From Candidatus Alistipes intestinigallinarum (GTDB lineage Bacteria > Bacteroidota > Bacteroidia > Bacteroidales > Rikenellaceae), in contig DXDA01000026.1 of NCBI GenBank assembly GCA_019115745.1, positions 1 through 62,301 of the forward strand: a stretch of 62,301 nucleotides of DNA. The letters run 5' to 3'. The number at the start of each line of letters is the position of its first letter. Position 1 is the stretch's first letter. The notes below the pieces were generated by a model. That model saw only the letters and a program-made list of their open reading frames with translations, did not search any database and was not told the DNA's origin. Positions 14,843 to 23,991 of the stretch are shown here, in pieces. The position numbers were made by a program, and so were the translations under genes.

Positions 14843-17164
14843 TCAGTGTCCGAAGCGTGAGGTGTCTACCTCCTTGTGCTTTTTGGCCTTGTAGCCGCCG
14901 AAGCGGTAGGAGAAATGGACGGTCGCGGTGCGTGTGTAACGTTGCGACCCCATGTCGATCCACTGTCCGCGGTAACGGACCTTCGTCGAGGGCATTCCGC
15001 TGTCGAAGAGGTCGCTGCAACGCACCGAGAGTGTGGCACGGCTTCGGTCGAAGGTCCACTTCAGCGCTGCGTCGGCTGTTCCCAGCGGTTCGATATCGTA
15101 GGTCCCCTGAATGGCTCCCGACTGGAAAAAGCCGTTTACCTCCAGGTCGAGGGCGGGCTTTCGGCTCAGGTGGAAGGTGTTCGTAAGCCGGGCGATCCCG
15201 ACCCACTTCGCGCGGTCGAACGACATGTCGTGGAACGGGTCGCACTTCTGCCGCATCCGCATTCCGGTGAGCGTCAACCGCGAGTCGAGCCACCGCCCGA
15301 TGCGGAACGGGATGACGGCATTGGCTCCCCACTGCCGGTTGATATCCCAGTTGAGCGACTGGTAAATCAACGCCAGTCGGTCGGAGGCTTGCCAGACCGC
15401 CTGCGTGAAGTAGTCGGGCTGCTCGTTCCAGAAGAGGACGAAGATATACTTCTGGCGATAGATGTAGAGGGCCTGCGCCTCGTAGTTGCGTGAGGGACGG
15501 AGCCCCGAGGTTCCGTGAATCTCCGAATAGCCGTCGATGTAAGAGATGGCCCCCTGCATCTCCCAATACGAGGGATATTGTTTGTCCGACGAGAAGTTGA
15601 GTTGTATGATGTGTTGTTCGGAGGGCATCCAGGTCATCGTGGCCTGCGGATAGAGCGCCCAGTTCTCGTAGCCGCCCAGTCGGTAATACTCCCCGGCGAG
15701 CGACGCCGAGAAACCCACCTTCCCGAACTGACGTCCGAAGCCGGCATAGAGATTCCCGGTGTATTCGTCAAGCCGGGCGTCGGTGTCCGAGGTTGCAGGC
15801 ACGCCCTCCAGGACGGTGTAGTGCTGCCAGTCGTGCGAACGGGCGAAGGCAAAGGCGCCACCGACCGTCAGTTCCCAGCCCGAGTCGAACGTGTGACGCT
15901 CGTCGACGGTGGCATTCAACCGGTCGATGCGCTGCCCCGAACCGATGTCGAACGCCGTGGCCGATCCGTCGGCGTAGTCGTTCGTAAGGTTCGACCGTTC
16001 GGGATTGTCGTAATGGGTGTAGTCGAGCCCCAGGTCGAGCCCGAACGCCGAGGTGTAGCGCAGCGCGAGGTTGTGCAGCGACTGGTCGCTCAACTTCTTC
16101 GAGAGCGACTCGACGTAGCTTCCCGCCGAACGGGACAGGCCGTCGGTGTTCGGCGAAAAGGAGGCGGTGTAGGCGGCGCTCAGGCGTCCCCGCTGCTTCG
16201 GGGCGTACTCGACGGCGGCACGCAACCGGTGGCTCCACCCCTCGTAGGTCATCCATTCATCCTGCCGGATGTCGTACTGCTGCCCCTCGAAGGTGTGCAG
16301 CGACTGCAGGTCGAAACTCGACAGCTCCTTGCTCCGGGCCGCCGAACAGGTGACGTCGGCCGACCACTTGGGCGACGTAAGGACGAAGTTGCCGCCGGCA
16401 TCGTAGGTGTCGTAGTAGCGGTTCGTGTAGTTGGCGTGGAGCTCGCCCGAGAAGGCTGTTTCGTGGTTGCGGCGCAACACGACGTTGATCGCCGCTCCGC
16501 GGACATGGTACTGTGGCGGGGCGCTGAACATCACCTCGGCCTTCTCCACCCGATCGACGGGCGTCGCACGCAGCAGCGTGGCCAACTGCTCGGCGGTCAT
16601 TGTCGAGGGGCGTCCGTTCAGGATCACCGTGACGGACGACGCCCCGGCCAGCGTCAACGTCCCCTCCTGCTCCGCAACGCCCGGCAGCCGCGTCAGCGCC
16701 TCGTAGGCGTTGTTGACGGCCTGCCCCTCGGTCAGCCGTTCGAGGTCGTAGTTCAACCGTCCCTGCTCGACCTGCACCACGGGACGCTCGCCGCGCACCA
16801 CTACGGCATCGACCGCCGTGGCGGCCTCCGTGAGCCGGATATCGCCCAGCTCCGCCCGATTGGAATCGACGGTGCGGAGCTCATAGGCGATGTGCTGAAT
16901 CTGCAGCCGGAAGGGACGTACGGTCGAGTGGATCTCGAACCGTCCGTCCACCCCCGAAGCGACGGCATCCAGGTAGACCGAGTCGCGGTTGAACAGGACG
17001 ACGGCAGCACCCGCAACGGGGGCGTCTGCCGAATCGATAATCCGCCCGCGGATTACGGCATCGGATGGAGCCTCCGCCGGGGAGGCCGTTTGGGCATTTG
17101 CAGCGGTGAGGGTCAGCAGGATCGCCACCGGAATCAGGAGTGTGTACAGCCAGCTATTCTTCAT
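14843..17164 (-). CDS. Outer-membrane beta-barrel receptor with carboxypeptidase-like N-terminal domain
   Basis: A 773-aa outer-membrane protein of the TonB-receptor-like OMP_b-brl_3 type. It has a signal peptide (1-25, ending ANAQ), a carboxypeptidase-regulatory-like domain (about 37-110, VIRGRIIDSADAPVAGAAV), a plug-like segment (about 120-235, with SVTVILNGRPSTMTAEQLA) and a barrel ending in aromatic-alternating strands (ATVHFSYRFGG) and a short basic tail. Members are found widely in Bacteroidetes without known substrate. It is transcribed alone: no SusD gene is adjacent, and an HTH-TPR regulator lies upstream on the same strand. Confidence 0.85.
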   Translation of the reverse strand: MKNSWLYTLLIPVAILLTLTAANAQTASPAEAPSDAVIRGRIIDSADAPVAGAAVVLFNRDSVYLDAVASGVDGRFEIHSTVRPFRLQIQHIAYELRTVDSNRAELGDIRLTEAATAVDAVVVRGERPVVQVEQGRLNYDLERLTEGQAVNNAYEALTRLPGVAEQEGTLTLAGASSVTVILNGRPSTMTAEQLATLLRATPVDRVEKAEVMFSAPPQYHVRGAAINVVLRRNHETAFSGELHANYTNRYYDTYDAGGNFVLTSPKWSADVTCSAARSKELSSFDLQSLHTFEGQQYDIRQDEWMTYEGWSHRLRAAVEYAPKQRGRLSAAYTASFSPNTDGLSRSAGSYVESLSKKLSDQSLHNLALRYTSAFGLDLGLDYTHYDNPERSNLTNDYADGSATAFDIGSGQRIDRLNATVDERHTFDSGWELTVGGAFAFARSHDWQHYTVLEGVPATSDTDARLDEYTGNLYAGFGRQFGKVGFSASLAGEYYRLGGYENWALYPQATMTWMPSEQHIIQLNFSSDKQYPSYWEMQGAISYIDGYSEIHGTSGLRPSRNYEAQALYIYRQKYIFVLFWNEQPDYFTQAVWQASDRLALIYQSLNWDINRQWGANAVIPFRIGRWLDSRLTLTGMRMRQKCDPFHDMSFDRAKWVGIARLTNTFHLSRKPALDLEVNGFFQSGAIQGTYDIEPLGTADAALKWTFDRSRATLSVRCSDLFDSGMPSTKVRYRGQWIDMGSQRYTRTATVHFSYRFGGYKAKKHKEVDTSRFGH

Positions 17165-17198
17165 GGTTTTGCGATTTTCGAAGGAGTTCTTCGTGTCG

Positions 17199-17206
17199 CA
17201 AAGTTA
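17199..17206 (-). promoter_or_regulatory. -7 box of the OMP gene
   Basis: TAACTTTG read on the minus strand (17206-17199), 35 bp before the start at 17164. The -33 element is not clear. Confidence 0.5.
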
Positions 17207-17352
17207 CCATCGAAAAAGCCTTACCGGTGCAATCCGTATCTTACCCGAAAAATCACATCGGGCTGATTTTCAATGGATGTTTTCAATAAAAATCTTACTT
17301 CGGGCGGATTGAACCTTACTTGGAACCACAGCCCGGGCCCGGTCGCTGAATG

Positions 17353-19074
17353 TCAGGAAAACAGTCCGAGCAGGATCTCCCGCTCTACCGCATCCGATTC
17401 TGCGATGCGGCGCTTGAGCTTTGATTTGAGCGAGTAGACGCCGTTGAGCGACATGCCGAGCAGGACGCTGATCTCCTGCGGCGTGAATCCGGCAATGACC
17501 AGCGCCGCGAAGTCGTAGTTGCGCGTCGTCCAGCCGGGCAACTGCTCGCGGAGGCGTGTGACGGCCCGGTCGCTGTAGAGGTCGGCCATATCCACGACAT
17601 CGGCCAGCATCGCGGGGCTCAACGCCAGTTCCTTCATTTTGGCAGTCAGCCGCTCGCCCTCGCCGAAGGTGTAATACGTGGCGGCAATGTCGCGCACGGC
17701 GGCCACGCGCCCCTCCAACAGCCGCTTGACGGCCGCTTCGCGGGCATCCGAGGCATCGAGCCGCGACGTAAGGCTGTCGTGCGACTCACGGTAGGAGTCC
17801 ACGAGAGCCAGCGATTCGCTGAGTTGTTCGTCGCGGCGGCGCAGCTTGCGGCGGTAGCTGACCACGGCCCACCCCGCTGCCATGATGACCAGCAGGGCCA
17901 CCAGTGCGGCAATCCACGCACGGTAACGCAGCGACGCCTCGCGCAAGGCCACCTCGTTGGCCGTGCGGTAGCGTCGTTCGAGTTCGGCGACCTGCGCCCC
18001 GCGCTGCGCTTCGAAGAGTGAATCCTTCACCGAAACATATTGCCGCAGGTAGTCGTAGGCCCGGGAGTCGTCGCCCCGGTCGTGGTAGATTTCGGCAGCC
18101 AGGTCGAACAACCCGACATCTCCCTGATGGAACGTATCCCGACAGGCCAGCGACTCTTCGATATAGCGGCGGGCCGAATCGAGCTGGCCGTCGCGCTGGA
18201 AGATGATGGCCGAAGCCACGTCGTAGAACGACCGCCCGGTATCCTCCGACGAGGCCGAGCCGTACGAAAGCGGCGCACGGCGAATCACCTTGAGATCGAT
18301 CCCTTTGCGGGCCTCCAGCAGTTGTTCGGGGGTCCAGTCGCCGAGATAGGTGTGGAAGATGAGGTTCTGCAGGCGGATCTGCTGGGCGAAGTAGCGGAAC
18401 TGAATGGTGTCGGCCGCTTCGACCAGCGGCTCCAGCGTCTTTACGGCCTGTTCGTAATCCCCGTTGGCACAATACGATGAGGCCAGCATGAAGCGGCTGT
18501 ATCCCTCCTGCTCCTTGTTGCCGTTGGCACGGGCTGCCTCGACGGCCTTTGAAAAGGGCTCCACGGCATCGTAACCCTGTTCGAAATAGTGCAGTCCCAG
18601 CGTGTGATAGACGGCCACGAGCAGCGTTTCGGTCCCCCGCCGCAGCGAATCGTCGAGTTGTTTTCCGGCCAGGGCCTTCTCGGCCAAAATCGCCGCCTGG
18701 GTGTAGCCCCGGATTCCCTCCTCCAGATTGCCTGCCTTGACGTGCGCCTGGGCGTAGGTATACCACGCCGCAGCCCGCTCACTGTCCGAACCGTGACGGT
18801 CGTAGTAGCGCATTCCCCGGTCGAGGGCCTCCTTCCCGGTCAACGTATCCCCTGCGGCGACTTCGGCCAGCCCCAGCATCAGCGACCAGCGGGCCCGGTC
18901 GTTGCGACTCATCCGTTCGGGGTTCATAGCCTGCAGGAGCCGCCGGGCACTGTCGGGATGCTCTGTGGCGAGAAAGCCGTCGACCGCAAGGTGCCTCCCT
19001 TCGGGGACGGGGGCCGAGCATCCCGTTCCGATCAGCAGCCACAGGCTGAGCAATATGGTTGCCGGCCGTTTCAT
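17353..19074 (-). CDS. Membrane-anchored TPR regulator with C-terminal HTH
   Basis: A 573-aa protein with a lipoprotein-type signal (Cys19, IGTGCSAP), TPR helices (about 25-355), one membrane segment (about 372-395, WIAALVALLVIMAAGW), a coiled coil and a LuxR-like helix-turn-helix (FTPQEISVLLGMSLNGVYSL). The layout implies periplasmic TPRs sensing a signal and a cytoplasmic DNA-binding end in one polypeptide, a type common in Bacteroidetes and poorly characterised. The start at 19074 overlaps the DUF2284 stop by 4 nt (ATGA) and has a GGAGG ribosome site. The adjacent outer-membrane receptor (14843-17164) is a plausible target. A second relative lies at 21213-22904. Confidence 0.82.
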   Translation of the reverse strand: MKRPATILLSLWLLIGTGCSAPVPEGRHLAVDGFLATEHPDSARRLLQAMNPERMSRNDRARWSLMLGLAEVAAGDTLTGKEALDRGMRYYDRHGSDSERAAAWYTYAQAHVKAGNLEEGIRGYTQAAILAEKALAGKQLDDSLRRGTETLLVAVYHTLGLHYFEQGYDAVEPFSKAVEAARANGNKEQEGYSRFMLASSYCANGDYEQAVKTLEPLVEAADTIQFRYFAQQIRLQNLIFHTYLGDWTPEQLLEARKGIDLKVIRRAPLSYGSASSEDTGRSFYDVASAIIFQRDGQLDSARRYIEESLACRDTFHQGDVGLFDLAAEIYHDRGDDSRAYDYLRQYVSVKDSLFEAQRGAQVAELERRYRTANEVALREASLRYRAWIAALVALLVIMAAGWAVVSYRRKLRRRDEQLSESLALVDSYRESHDSLTSRLDASDAREAAVKRLLEGRVAAVRDIAATYYTFGEGERLTAKMKELALSPAMLADVVDMADLYSDRAVTRLREQLPGWTTRNYDFAALVIAGFTPQEISVLLGMSLNGVYSLKSKLKRRIAESDAVEREILLGLFS

Positions 19075-19643
19075 TCCTCCCAGTCGACGTGTTCGGCGTT
19101 GTGGAAGAATCCGCTTACGAGAGTCAGGTATTCGGGCAGGCGTCCGTCGCTGCTCCAGCGCAGGGGAATGCCGAACAGCTCCTCGGTCGTGCGGCAGAGG
19201 TCGAACCCGCAGGCTTCGAGCGAGGGCCTCACCCACTCCGGGTGTCGGCACGGGGCGCCTTCGGACCGCGAACACCCCTCCGCCGGACAGTAGAGACACG
19301 TCCCGGCATAGGCGAAGGCGCGACCGGCGTAGCGACGCTCCAACTCCAGCAGCCGATGTTCAAGCCGCACCCGTTCGGGCCGCAGCAGCGGCGTGGCTTC
19401 GGAAAGGGGAAGCCCGGTTTGTGCGGGTGTAATTTTCGTGGCGATGATCAGTGCCGTCCGATAGCCTGCGAGGTAGTCGTCCATGTCGAACCCGAAGGGC
19501 GGACAGGCCCAACTGCGCCCGTAATTCGGACAGGCGCGGCAATAGGCTGCGATTCGTTCCGCATCGCGGAAACGGGCGATGTAGTCGGCGGCGAGCAGTG
19601 AGACGGTAAAGTCCCGGACCGTATGTTCGGACGGGCGGTTCAT
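19071..19643 (-). CDS. DUF2284 cysteine-rich metal-binding protein
   Basis: A 190-aa cytoplasmic protein of the DUF2284 family (predicted metal-binding). Conserved cysteines occur as CRACPNYGRSWACPP near residue 36 and as CLYCPAEGCS plus a later APC near 120-135, suggesting an Fe-S or Zn site. The start at 19643 is the first ATG after a -7 box; the longer open frame upstream is noncoding by composition. It overlaps the TPR-HTH gene by 4 nt, so the two form an operon. No function is established. Confidence 0.85.
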   Translation of the reverse strand: MNRPSEHTVRDFTVSLLAADYIARFRDAERIAAYCRACPNYGRSWACPPFGFDMDDYLAGYRTALIIATKITPAQTGLPLSEATPLLRPERVRLEHRLLELERRYAGRAFAYAGTCLYCPAEGCSRSEGAPCRHPEWVRPSLEACGFDLCRTTEELFGIPLRWSSDGRLPEYLTLVSGFFHNAEHVDWEE

Positions 19644-19648
19644 GGAGG

Positions 19649-19656
19649 CAAAGATA
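19649..19656 (-). promoter_or_regulatory. -7 box of the DUF2284 operon
   Basis: TATCTTTG on the minus strand, 5 bp before the start codon at 19643, again implying a very short leader. Confidence 0.55.
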
Positions 19657-19979
19657 ACCAAACGGGACAGGATTGCCAAATGAAAACGGCCTTTTCGACG
19701 GGCCCGTCCGATCCTTCTGCCGTGGCGACGACAGTTTTCGGGGTGTCGGCAATCCGGATTTCCGGTCTGGCTGTTGTGCGGGATGCAATCGGGCGTTTGC
19801 AGGGCTGTGGAACGCAGCCGGGATTGGCTGGATAAAAAAATACCTTCGGGGATATCGGTCGCGCGCCGGTCTTGACGGCAAATTCCACACGACGACCGCC
19901 TGTTGGCGGCTTTTCTCCACAATTCTGACCGATCGGCGCGTGCGGCCTTACCCGAAGGTATCGTATCGTATTTCAGGGT
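19657..19979. other. Noncoding gap, 323 bp
   Basis: No supported gene. The only structure noted is an 11-bp inverted repeat (ataccttcggg at 19840-19850 and cccgaaggtat at 19951-19961) separated by 100 bp; its role is unknown. Confidence 0.5.
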
Positions 19980-21041
19980 TTATTCCGCGATTCTGATTTC
20001 CGCCTCGGTGTAGCGGATTCCGGAGCGGATGGCAAAACTGTATACCTTGCCTATAGCTGCTGCGGGGTCAATGACTCGGACCGTCACGTGGTCGGCGGCA
20101 TAGCTGAATTGCAGTGCCGTATCATTCTTGGCTCCGCATTCGGAGTCGGTGGACTCTGCCGGGAGCGGAATTGTCACGGAGCGGTCGCCGGCGAGTTTCA
20201 CGTCGAAGACCTGCCCCCATTCCGGAAGTCCGTTTCCGTCGAGTTTCTGAACCGCATAGCGGATCTTTGCCCCGACGGTTTGCTCTCCGCGGGAGATCCA
20301 CTCCTCCACATGGATCGTTGCATATTCCGAAGCGACGGCCATCGCCCACTTCTCCGACGGGAACTCCATCAGCGAAATATCCTTGCAGACGAAGTATCCG
20401 TGCTGGAGTTGCACCGGGATTTTGCTCTTGAAGCCGTCGAGTTTCAGCGTCTTGAGCTCCTCCAGTCCGGCGACGGCCCCGGCGTCGACGAACGAAAAGC
20501 GGCTCGCCCCGACGAAATTGTGCTCGGCATCGATGTAGACGGCATTTCCGAAGAGTGTCTGCCCGTTGTTTTCGTCGAACATTTCGAGCAGCGTTCCGGC
20601 GGGCACTTCGGGGGTTGCCGGACGCTCCAGGGTGAAATCCACCCGGACCTGCTCTCCGGCGCGGACCGTACGTCCGATGGCCCAGATGCGGTAGTTGTCG
20701 GGGTCGCTCTCCTCGCGGATGACGAAGGTCACCTGTCGGTTTCCGGCCGTGAACCACTCCTGATAGGCGAGTCGGATGGATACCTTTCCGTCCGGGAGGG
20801 TCAGGGCGAAACCCTTCGGTTCGGTGTTGCGGTCCTGCTGGAATTTTTCATAACCCTCTTCGTCGTAGATCAGTACGGGCATTCCGCCCTGGGGGGTTCC
20901 TTTTTCGTCGACGACCGAGATGTGTGCCACGGCATCCTTTTCGTTGGGTTCGGACCCTTTTTTATCGCAGGCCGTCAGGAACAGCATACCGGTCAGAAGA
21001 AGCGTCAGCATGGAAATGATCGTTTTTCGCATGTTTTTCAT
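19980..21041 (-). CDS. Lipoprotein of unknown function (DUF5036-like)
   Basis: A 353-aa lipoprotein with Cys25 in the signal (LFLTACDKK). The mature protein is predominantly beta: an Ig-like or prealbumin-like N-terminal part (about 38-135, AHISVVDEKGTPQGGMPVLI) and a longer C-terminal part with repeated short strands. It resembles DUF5036-type Bacteroidetes lipoproteins; I do not recognise a function. Start at 21041 or at the in-frame ATG 21032. It stands alone with its own -7 box. Confidence 0.7.
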   Translation of the reverse strand: MKNMRKTIISMLTLLLTGMLFLTACDKKGSEPNEKDAVAHISVVDEKGTPQGGMPVLIYDEEGYEKFQQDRNTEPKGFALTLPDGKVSIRLAYQEWFTAGNRQVTFVIREESDPDNYRIWAIGRTVRAGEQVRVDFTLERPATPEVPAGTLLEMFDENNGQTLFGNAVYIDAEHNFVGASRFSFVDAGAVAGLEELKTLKLDGFKSKIPVQLQHGYFVCKDISLMEFPSEKWAMAVASEYATIHVEEWISRGEQTVGAKIRYAVQKLDGNGLPEWGQVFDVKLAGDRSVTIPLPAESTDSECGAKNDTALQFSYAADHVTVRVIDPAAAIGKVYSFAIRSGIRYTEAEIRIAE

Positions 21042-21097
21042 GATTTAGTGTTGCGGAGCGCGGAAGCCCCGGCGTTGTACATTGGGTTTTCCGACTG

Positions 21098-21105
21098 CAA
21101 AATTA
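21098..21105 (-). promoter_or_regulatory. -7 box of the lipoprotein gene
   Basis: TAATTTTG on the minus strand, about 57 bp before the start at 21041. Confidence 0.5.
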
Positions 21106-21212
21106 GCGGATCCGCGGTATTTAACAGTTGTCCGCCGGATCCGCCAATCTAACACATTTCGAAAAACAACGCTGATAATCAATTGGTTGTCGTGGAGCTT
21201 CCGGGCCGAATT

Positions 21213-22904
21213 CTAACACCCCTCTGACACCGGGCCGAGCAGGGACAGAAACAGCTCCCGGTCGGGTGCATCGGAGGCCTTGATGCGGGATTTCAGCCTC
21301 GACTTGCGGGCGTAGACGTTGGCGACGCTCTCCTCCATGAAGAGGCTGATGACCTGGGGCGAGAAGCCTCCGAAGATGTAGCACAACAGCCGCACGTCGG
21401 CCTCCTTCATGCGGGGGAAGTTGCGTCGGAGCTTCTGCATCACCTCGTCGTGAGCCATGTCGACGATCTGTTCCAGCTCCTGCAGCATCTCGCCGTTTTC
21501 GGCGAAACCGTCGATCAGGCGTTTCACTTCGCGGGTCATGGCCGCCTGTCCCGTTGCGGTGTTTTCGCGTTCGTAGAGCGTCTTGCCGAGGCGGTCGACG
21601 ATGTCGAACCGCGACGCGATGATCCCCTTCAGCCGGGCTTCGGCAAGGTCTCTCTGCGCGAGGTTGCGCGCCAGGTTGCGGTATTCGGCTTCGGCTTCGC
21701 GGATAAGCAGCAGATGGCGTTCGTCGCGCTCCCTGTGCAGCCGCATCCGCTGCCGGACGAGGAACCCGGCAATTCCGAGCAGCAGGAGCACCGTCCCCGC
21801 GACGACGCGCTCCCCGACCCGCCGACTCTGCATCCGGTAGTCGGCGAAAGCCGCTCGTTCGCGGAAATACTCCTTTTCGACCATGCTGGCGGAGGTCTGC
21901 AGGGCTGTTCGTGTGAGCGAATCGTTCAGCCGGATGAAGCCGTCGATCTTGCGGGCCGCTTCGCGGTAATTCCCGGCCCGGGCCTCGACGCGATAGGCCG
22001 TGTATTCGATCATGGGCCATACGTCGTTGTCGGGTTGCGCCATTTCGGCGAGCCGGAGGTAGTGGCGGGCGCTGTCGGGGCGGTTGCGGAAGAGCTGAGT
22101 CTGCGCCAGCGTGCAGCGGCCTGCGGCCGAGGTGTCGCCGCGGATCGACCGTTCGACACGCAGCAGCAGGTCGTTGGGGATCCGTTCGTTCTCCGAGAGG
22201 GTGTAGAGCGTGGCGAAGAGCCCGAGACTCCTCCGCACGAGGGTGTCGTCAGCCAGATCGTCGGCCAGATCGAGCGCCATTGCGCAGTCGCGGCGAGCAC
22301 GCCCCAGGTCATGCATCCGCAGGGCCGAGACGCTCATGCCGAGCAGCGCCTCGGTGGTCTGGCGGGGGCTCTCCGAGCGCATGAAGAGGTCGCGGGCGTC
22401 GCGGTAATAGCGGTATGCCGTCACGAAGTTGAGTTCGGTGCGGTAGACCCCGCCGATCCGGAGGTAGAGCAGCCCGAGATAATAGGGCTCGTCGATCGTG
22501 CGGAGCTGCTCCTCGACCTTGAGGAACATCCGCAGTGCACCGGGCTTGTCCCCCTGGCGCAGCCGGCTCCGGCCCTGGTAGTAGCGGGTTTTGCAGATGG
22601 CGCGTATTTCGTTGGGGTGTTCGCGGTAATACTCCCAGGCGATGCGGAGGAGCGAGTCGTTGTTTTCGGCAACCTCGGCGCGTTCGGCGGCTTCGGCATA
22701 GAGCAGGGCGTAGCGGGCGTGCTGGGCCCTGCTCCGGAACGGGGCGCCCTGCAGGCTGCGGAGCAGATACAGGGCGCTGTCGGGCGCCTCCGCAACGAGG
22801 GATGCGGCGCGAGTGAGCGTCTCTTCCGACTGCGAGCCTGCGGAGCAGCCGGCAAGCAGCCATCCGAGGAGGAGCAGGAGTCCGTATGTCCGGGGTTTCA
22901 ACAT
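21213..22904 (-). CDS. Second membrane-anchored TPR regulator with C-terminal HTH (DUF6377-like)
   Basis: A 563-aa protein of the same plan as 17353-19074: lipoprotein-type signal (Cys20, LLAGCSAG), TPR helices (about 28-330), a membrane segment (about 350-370, VVAGTVLLLLGIAGFLV), a long coiled coil (REAEAEYRNLARNLAQRD) and a C-terminal HTH-like region (ADVRLLCYIFGGFSPQVISL followed by a basic helix). The start at 22904 is chosen for the signal peptide; the open frame further upstream runs antisense through the riboswitch region. The divergent neighbour is the cobalamin riboswitch unit. Targets are unknown. Confidence 0.8.
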   Translation of the reverse strand: MLKPRTYGLLLLLGWLLAGCSAGSQSEETLTRAASLVAEAPDSALYLLRSLQGAPFRSRAQHARYALLYAEAAERAEVAENNDSLLRIAWEYYREHPNEIRAICKTRYYQGRSRLRQGDKPGALRMFLKVEEQLRTIDEPYYLGLLYLRIGGVYRTELNFVTAYRYYRDARDLFMRSESPRQTTEALLGMSVSALRMHDLGRARRDCAMALDLADDLADDTLVRRSLGLFATLYTLSENERIPNDLLLRVERSIRGDTSAAGRCTLAQTQLFRNRPDSARHYLRLAEMAQPDNDVWPMIEYTAYRVEARAGNYREAARKIDGFIRLNDSLTRTALQTSASMVEKEYFRERAAFADYRMQSRRVGERVVAGTVLLLLGIAGFLVRQRMRLHRERDERHLLLIREAEAEYRNLARNLAQRDLAEARLKGIIASRFDIVDRLGKTLYERENTATGQAAMTREVKRLIDGFAENGEMLQELEQIVDMAHDEVMQKLRRNFPRMKEADVRLLCYIFGGFSPQVISLFMEESVANVYARKSRLKSRIKASDAPDRELFLSLLGPVSEGC

Positions 22905-23040
22905 GTCGTCGGGTTCTATCCGAAGCCCGAAGATACGAAATCGCCGCGACGTGTGCAAATCGAGCATTCCGGAGCTCTCTGCGAATCGGCCTCCCAGGGC
23001 TCTGGGAGGCAGTTCGGAGCAGAAATTTCGCTTTGGAGGC

Positions 23041-23069
23041 TTGTTTTTCGGGATTATCGCGTATCTTTG
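23041..23069 (+). promoter_or_regulatory. Promoter of the riboswitch transcript
   Basis: TTG (23041-23043), 18-nt spacer, TATCTTTG (23062-23069), shortly before the riboswitch aptamer. Confidence 0.7.
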
Positions 23070-23075
23070 CGCGCA

Positions 23076-23245
23076 GATTTGGTTTCCGACTCCCCGCGCG
23101 GGGAGGGAATGAAAAGGGAATCGGGTGCAAATCCCGAACAGTCCCGCTGCTGTGAAACTCCGCAGACGTTCCGAGTATCTCGGCCACTGATCCTTCGGGA
23201 TCGGGAAGGCTTCGGAACGGGAGCCAGTCAGAAGACCTGCCAAGT
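23076..23245 (+). promoter_or_regulatory. Cobalamin riboswitch
   Basis: Binds adenosyl- or other cobalamin and normally shuts expression off. Diagnostic conserved blocks are in the right order: gggaatcgggtgcaaatccc, then acagtcccgctgctgtgaaa, then gccactg, gggaaggc and the B12 box agtcagaagacctgcc (to 23241). The only plus-strand gene downstream before the strand change is the 122-aa gene at 23487. The leader between aptamer and that gene is about 240 nt, unusually long, with a possible 25-codon frame at 23296-23373 of unknown relevance. Ends are approximate. Confidence 0.95.
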
Positions 23246-23486
23246 CGAATCGACGCCGTCGCGCCCCGAGGAATGGGCAGCCGGTTTCGGACCTGATGAA
23301 CCACCGAAAAGAGAAAAAACGATTGCCGGACGGAGTCGAGGCCGGGAGCATTGTGGCCCTCCGCAACCCCTGAACCGGCGAATGAATAACCCGGAGAGGC
23401 CGGACCGAGACGCTTTGCCCGCAGGGCGGAGCTCGAAGCATCCGAACCCGGAGACGGTCAGGCCTTTCCCTAAAAGACGAAAAACG

Positions 23487-23855
23487 ATGAATATTCTTTT
23501 ATACGGAGTTCCGACCGGGATTGCCGGACGCATTGCCGAACGCTATTCGCTGAAAATGACCTCTTCGCTGGTAGCCCCGGGGGAGCCTGCGGGTTTGCAG
23601 TTGATTCCGCCGATGAGCTCTCCGCGGCAGTTGCTGGCCTTTTACAACGCGATGCTGGTGCGCGAGTCGGAGATCGACGCGGTGATTGTCTGCGACCGGG
23701 GATCGTGCGATGCGGTCAGCACGGTGCAGTATTGTTCGCCGCAGGGCAAGTTCTTCACCGTGAGCGGGGATACCGACGAAGAGGAGTTGGAGTACGCCAT
23801 CTCCCGGATCGTGGAGACCAAACTGGGCCGCGTCTGCGCCCACGAAGGCCTCTGA
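23487..23855 (+). CDS. Small protein of unknown function under cobalamin riboswitch control
   Basis: A 122-aa protein without signal peptide or membrane segment; I do not recognise the family. It begins MNILLYGVPTGIAGRIAERY, has a hydrophobic strand followed by a two-Cys stretch (VIVCDRGSCDAV near residues 70-81) plus Cys87 and Cys117, and ends in an acidic helix (DEEELEYAISRIVET). Start at 23487 fits the codon composition and the end of the leader. Being the sole gene behind a B12 riboswitch, it may act in corrinoid uptake, remodelling or a B12-independent substitute pathway; this is inference from context only. The downstream genes run the other way. Confidence 0.75.
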   Translation: MNILLYGVPTGIAGRIAERYSLKMTSSLVAPGEPAGLQLIPPMSSPRQLLAFYNAMLVRESEIDAVIVCDRGSCDAVSTVQYCSPQGKFFTVSGDTDEEELEYAISRIVETKLGRVCAHEGL

Positions 23856-23899
23856 TCCCGAAGCCCCTCCTTTCCCGAACACGCAGGCCCCCTTCCGAA

Positions 23900-23938
23900 A
23901 CGAAAAATACGCCGCGGGACCACTGCCCCACGGCGCAT
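23900..23938 (-). terminator. Terminator of the DUF362 operon
   Basis: Hairpin gccgcggg (23911-23918) / cccacggc (about 23927-23934) with one mismatch; on the minus strand it is followed by GTATTTTTCGTTT. It lies about 55 bp after the DUF362 stop. Confidence 0.65.
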
Positions 23939-23991
23939 TCTCTTGGGTTGCCGCCCGGCGCAGACGCCGGAGCGTCTCACCGGCCCCCCCC

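Noticed and set aside
19840..19961. 11-bp inverted repeat in the gap before the DUF2284 operon
   Set aside because: Arms are 100 bp apart with no T-run or operator context; it may be chance.
23296..23373. 25-codon frame in the cobalamin leader
   Set aside because: No ribosome site or conservation evidence; kept only as a note in the riboswitch entry.
21450..23855. An 801-codon plus-strand frame running into the 122-aa protein
   Set aside because: Its first part is antisense to the TPR-HTH gene and crosses the riboswitch; only the part from 23487 has coding character.
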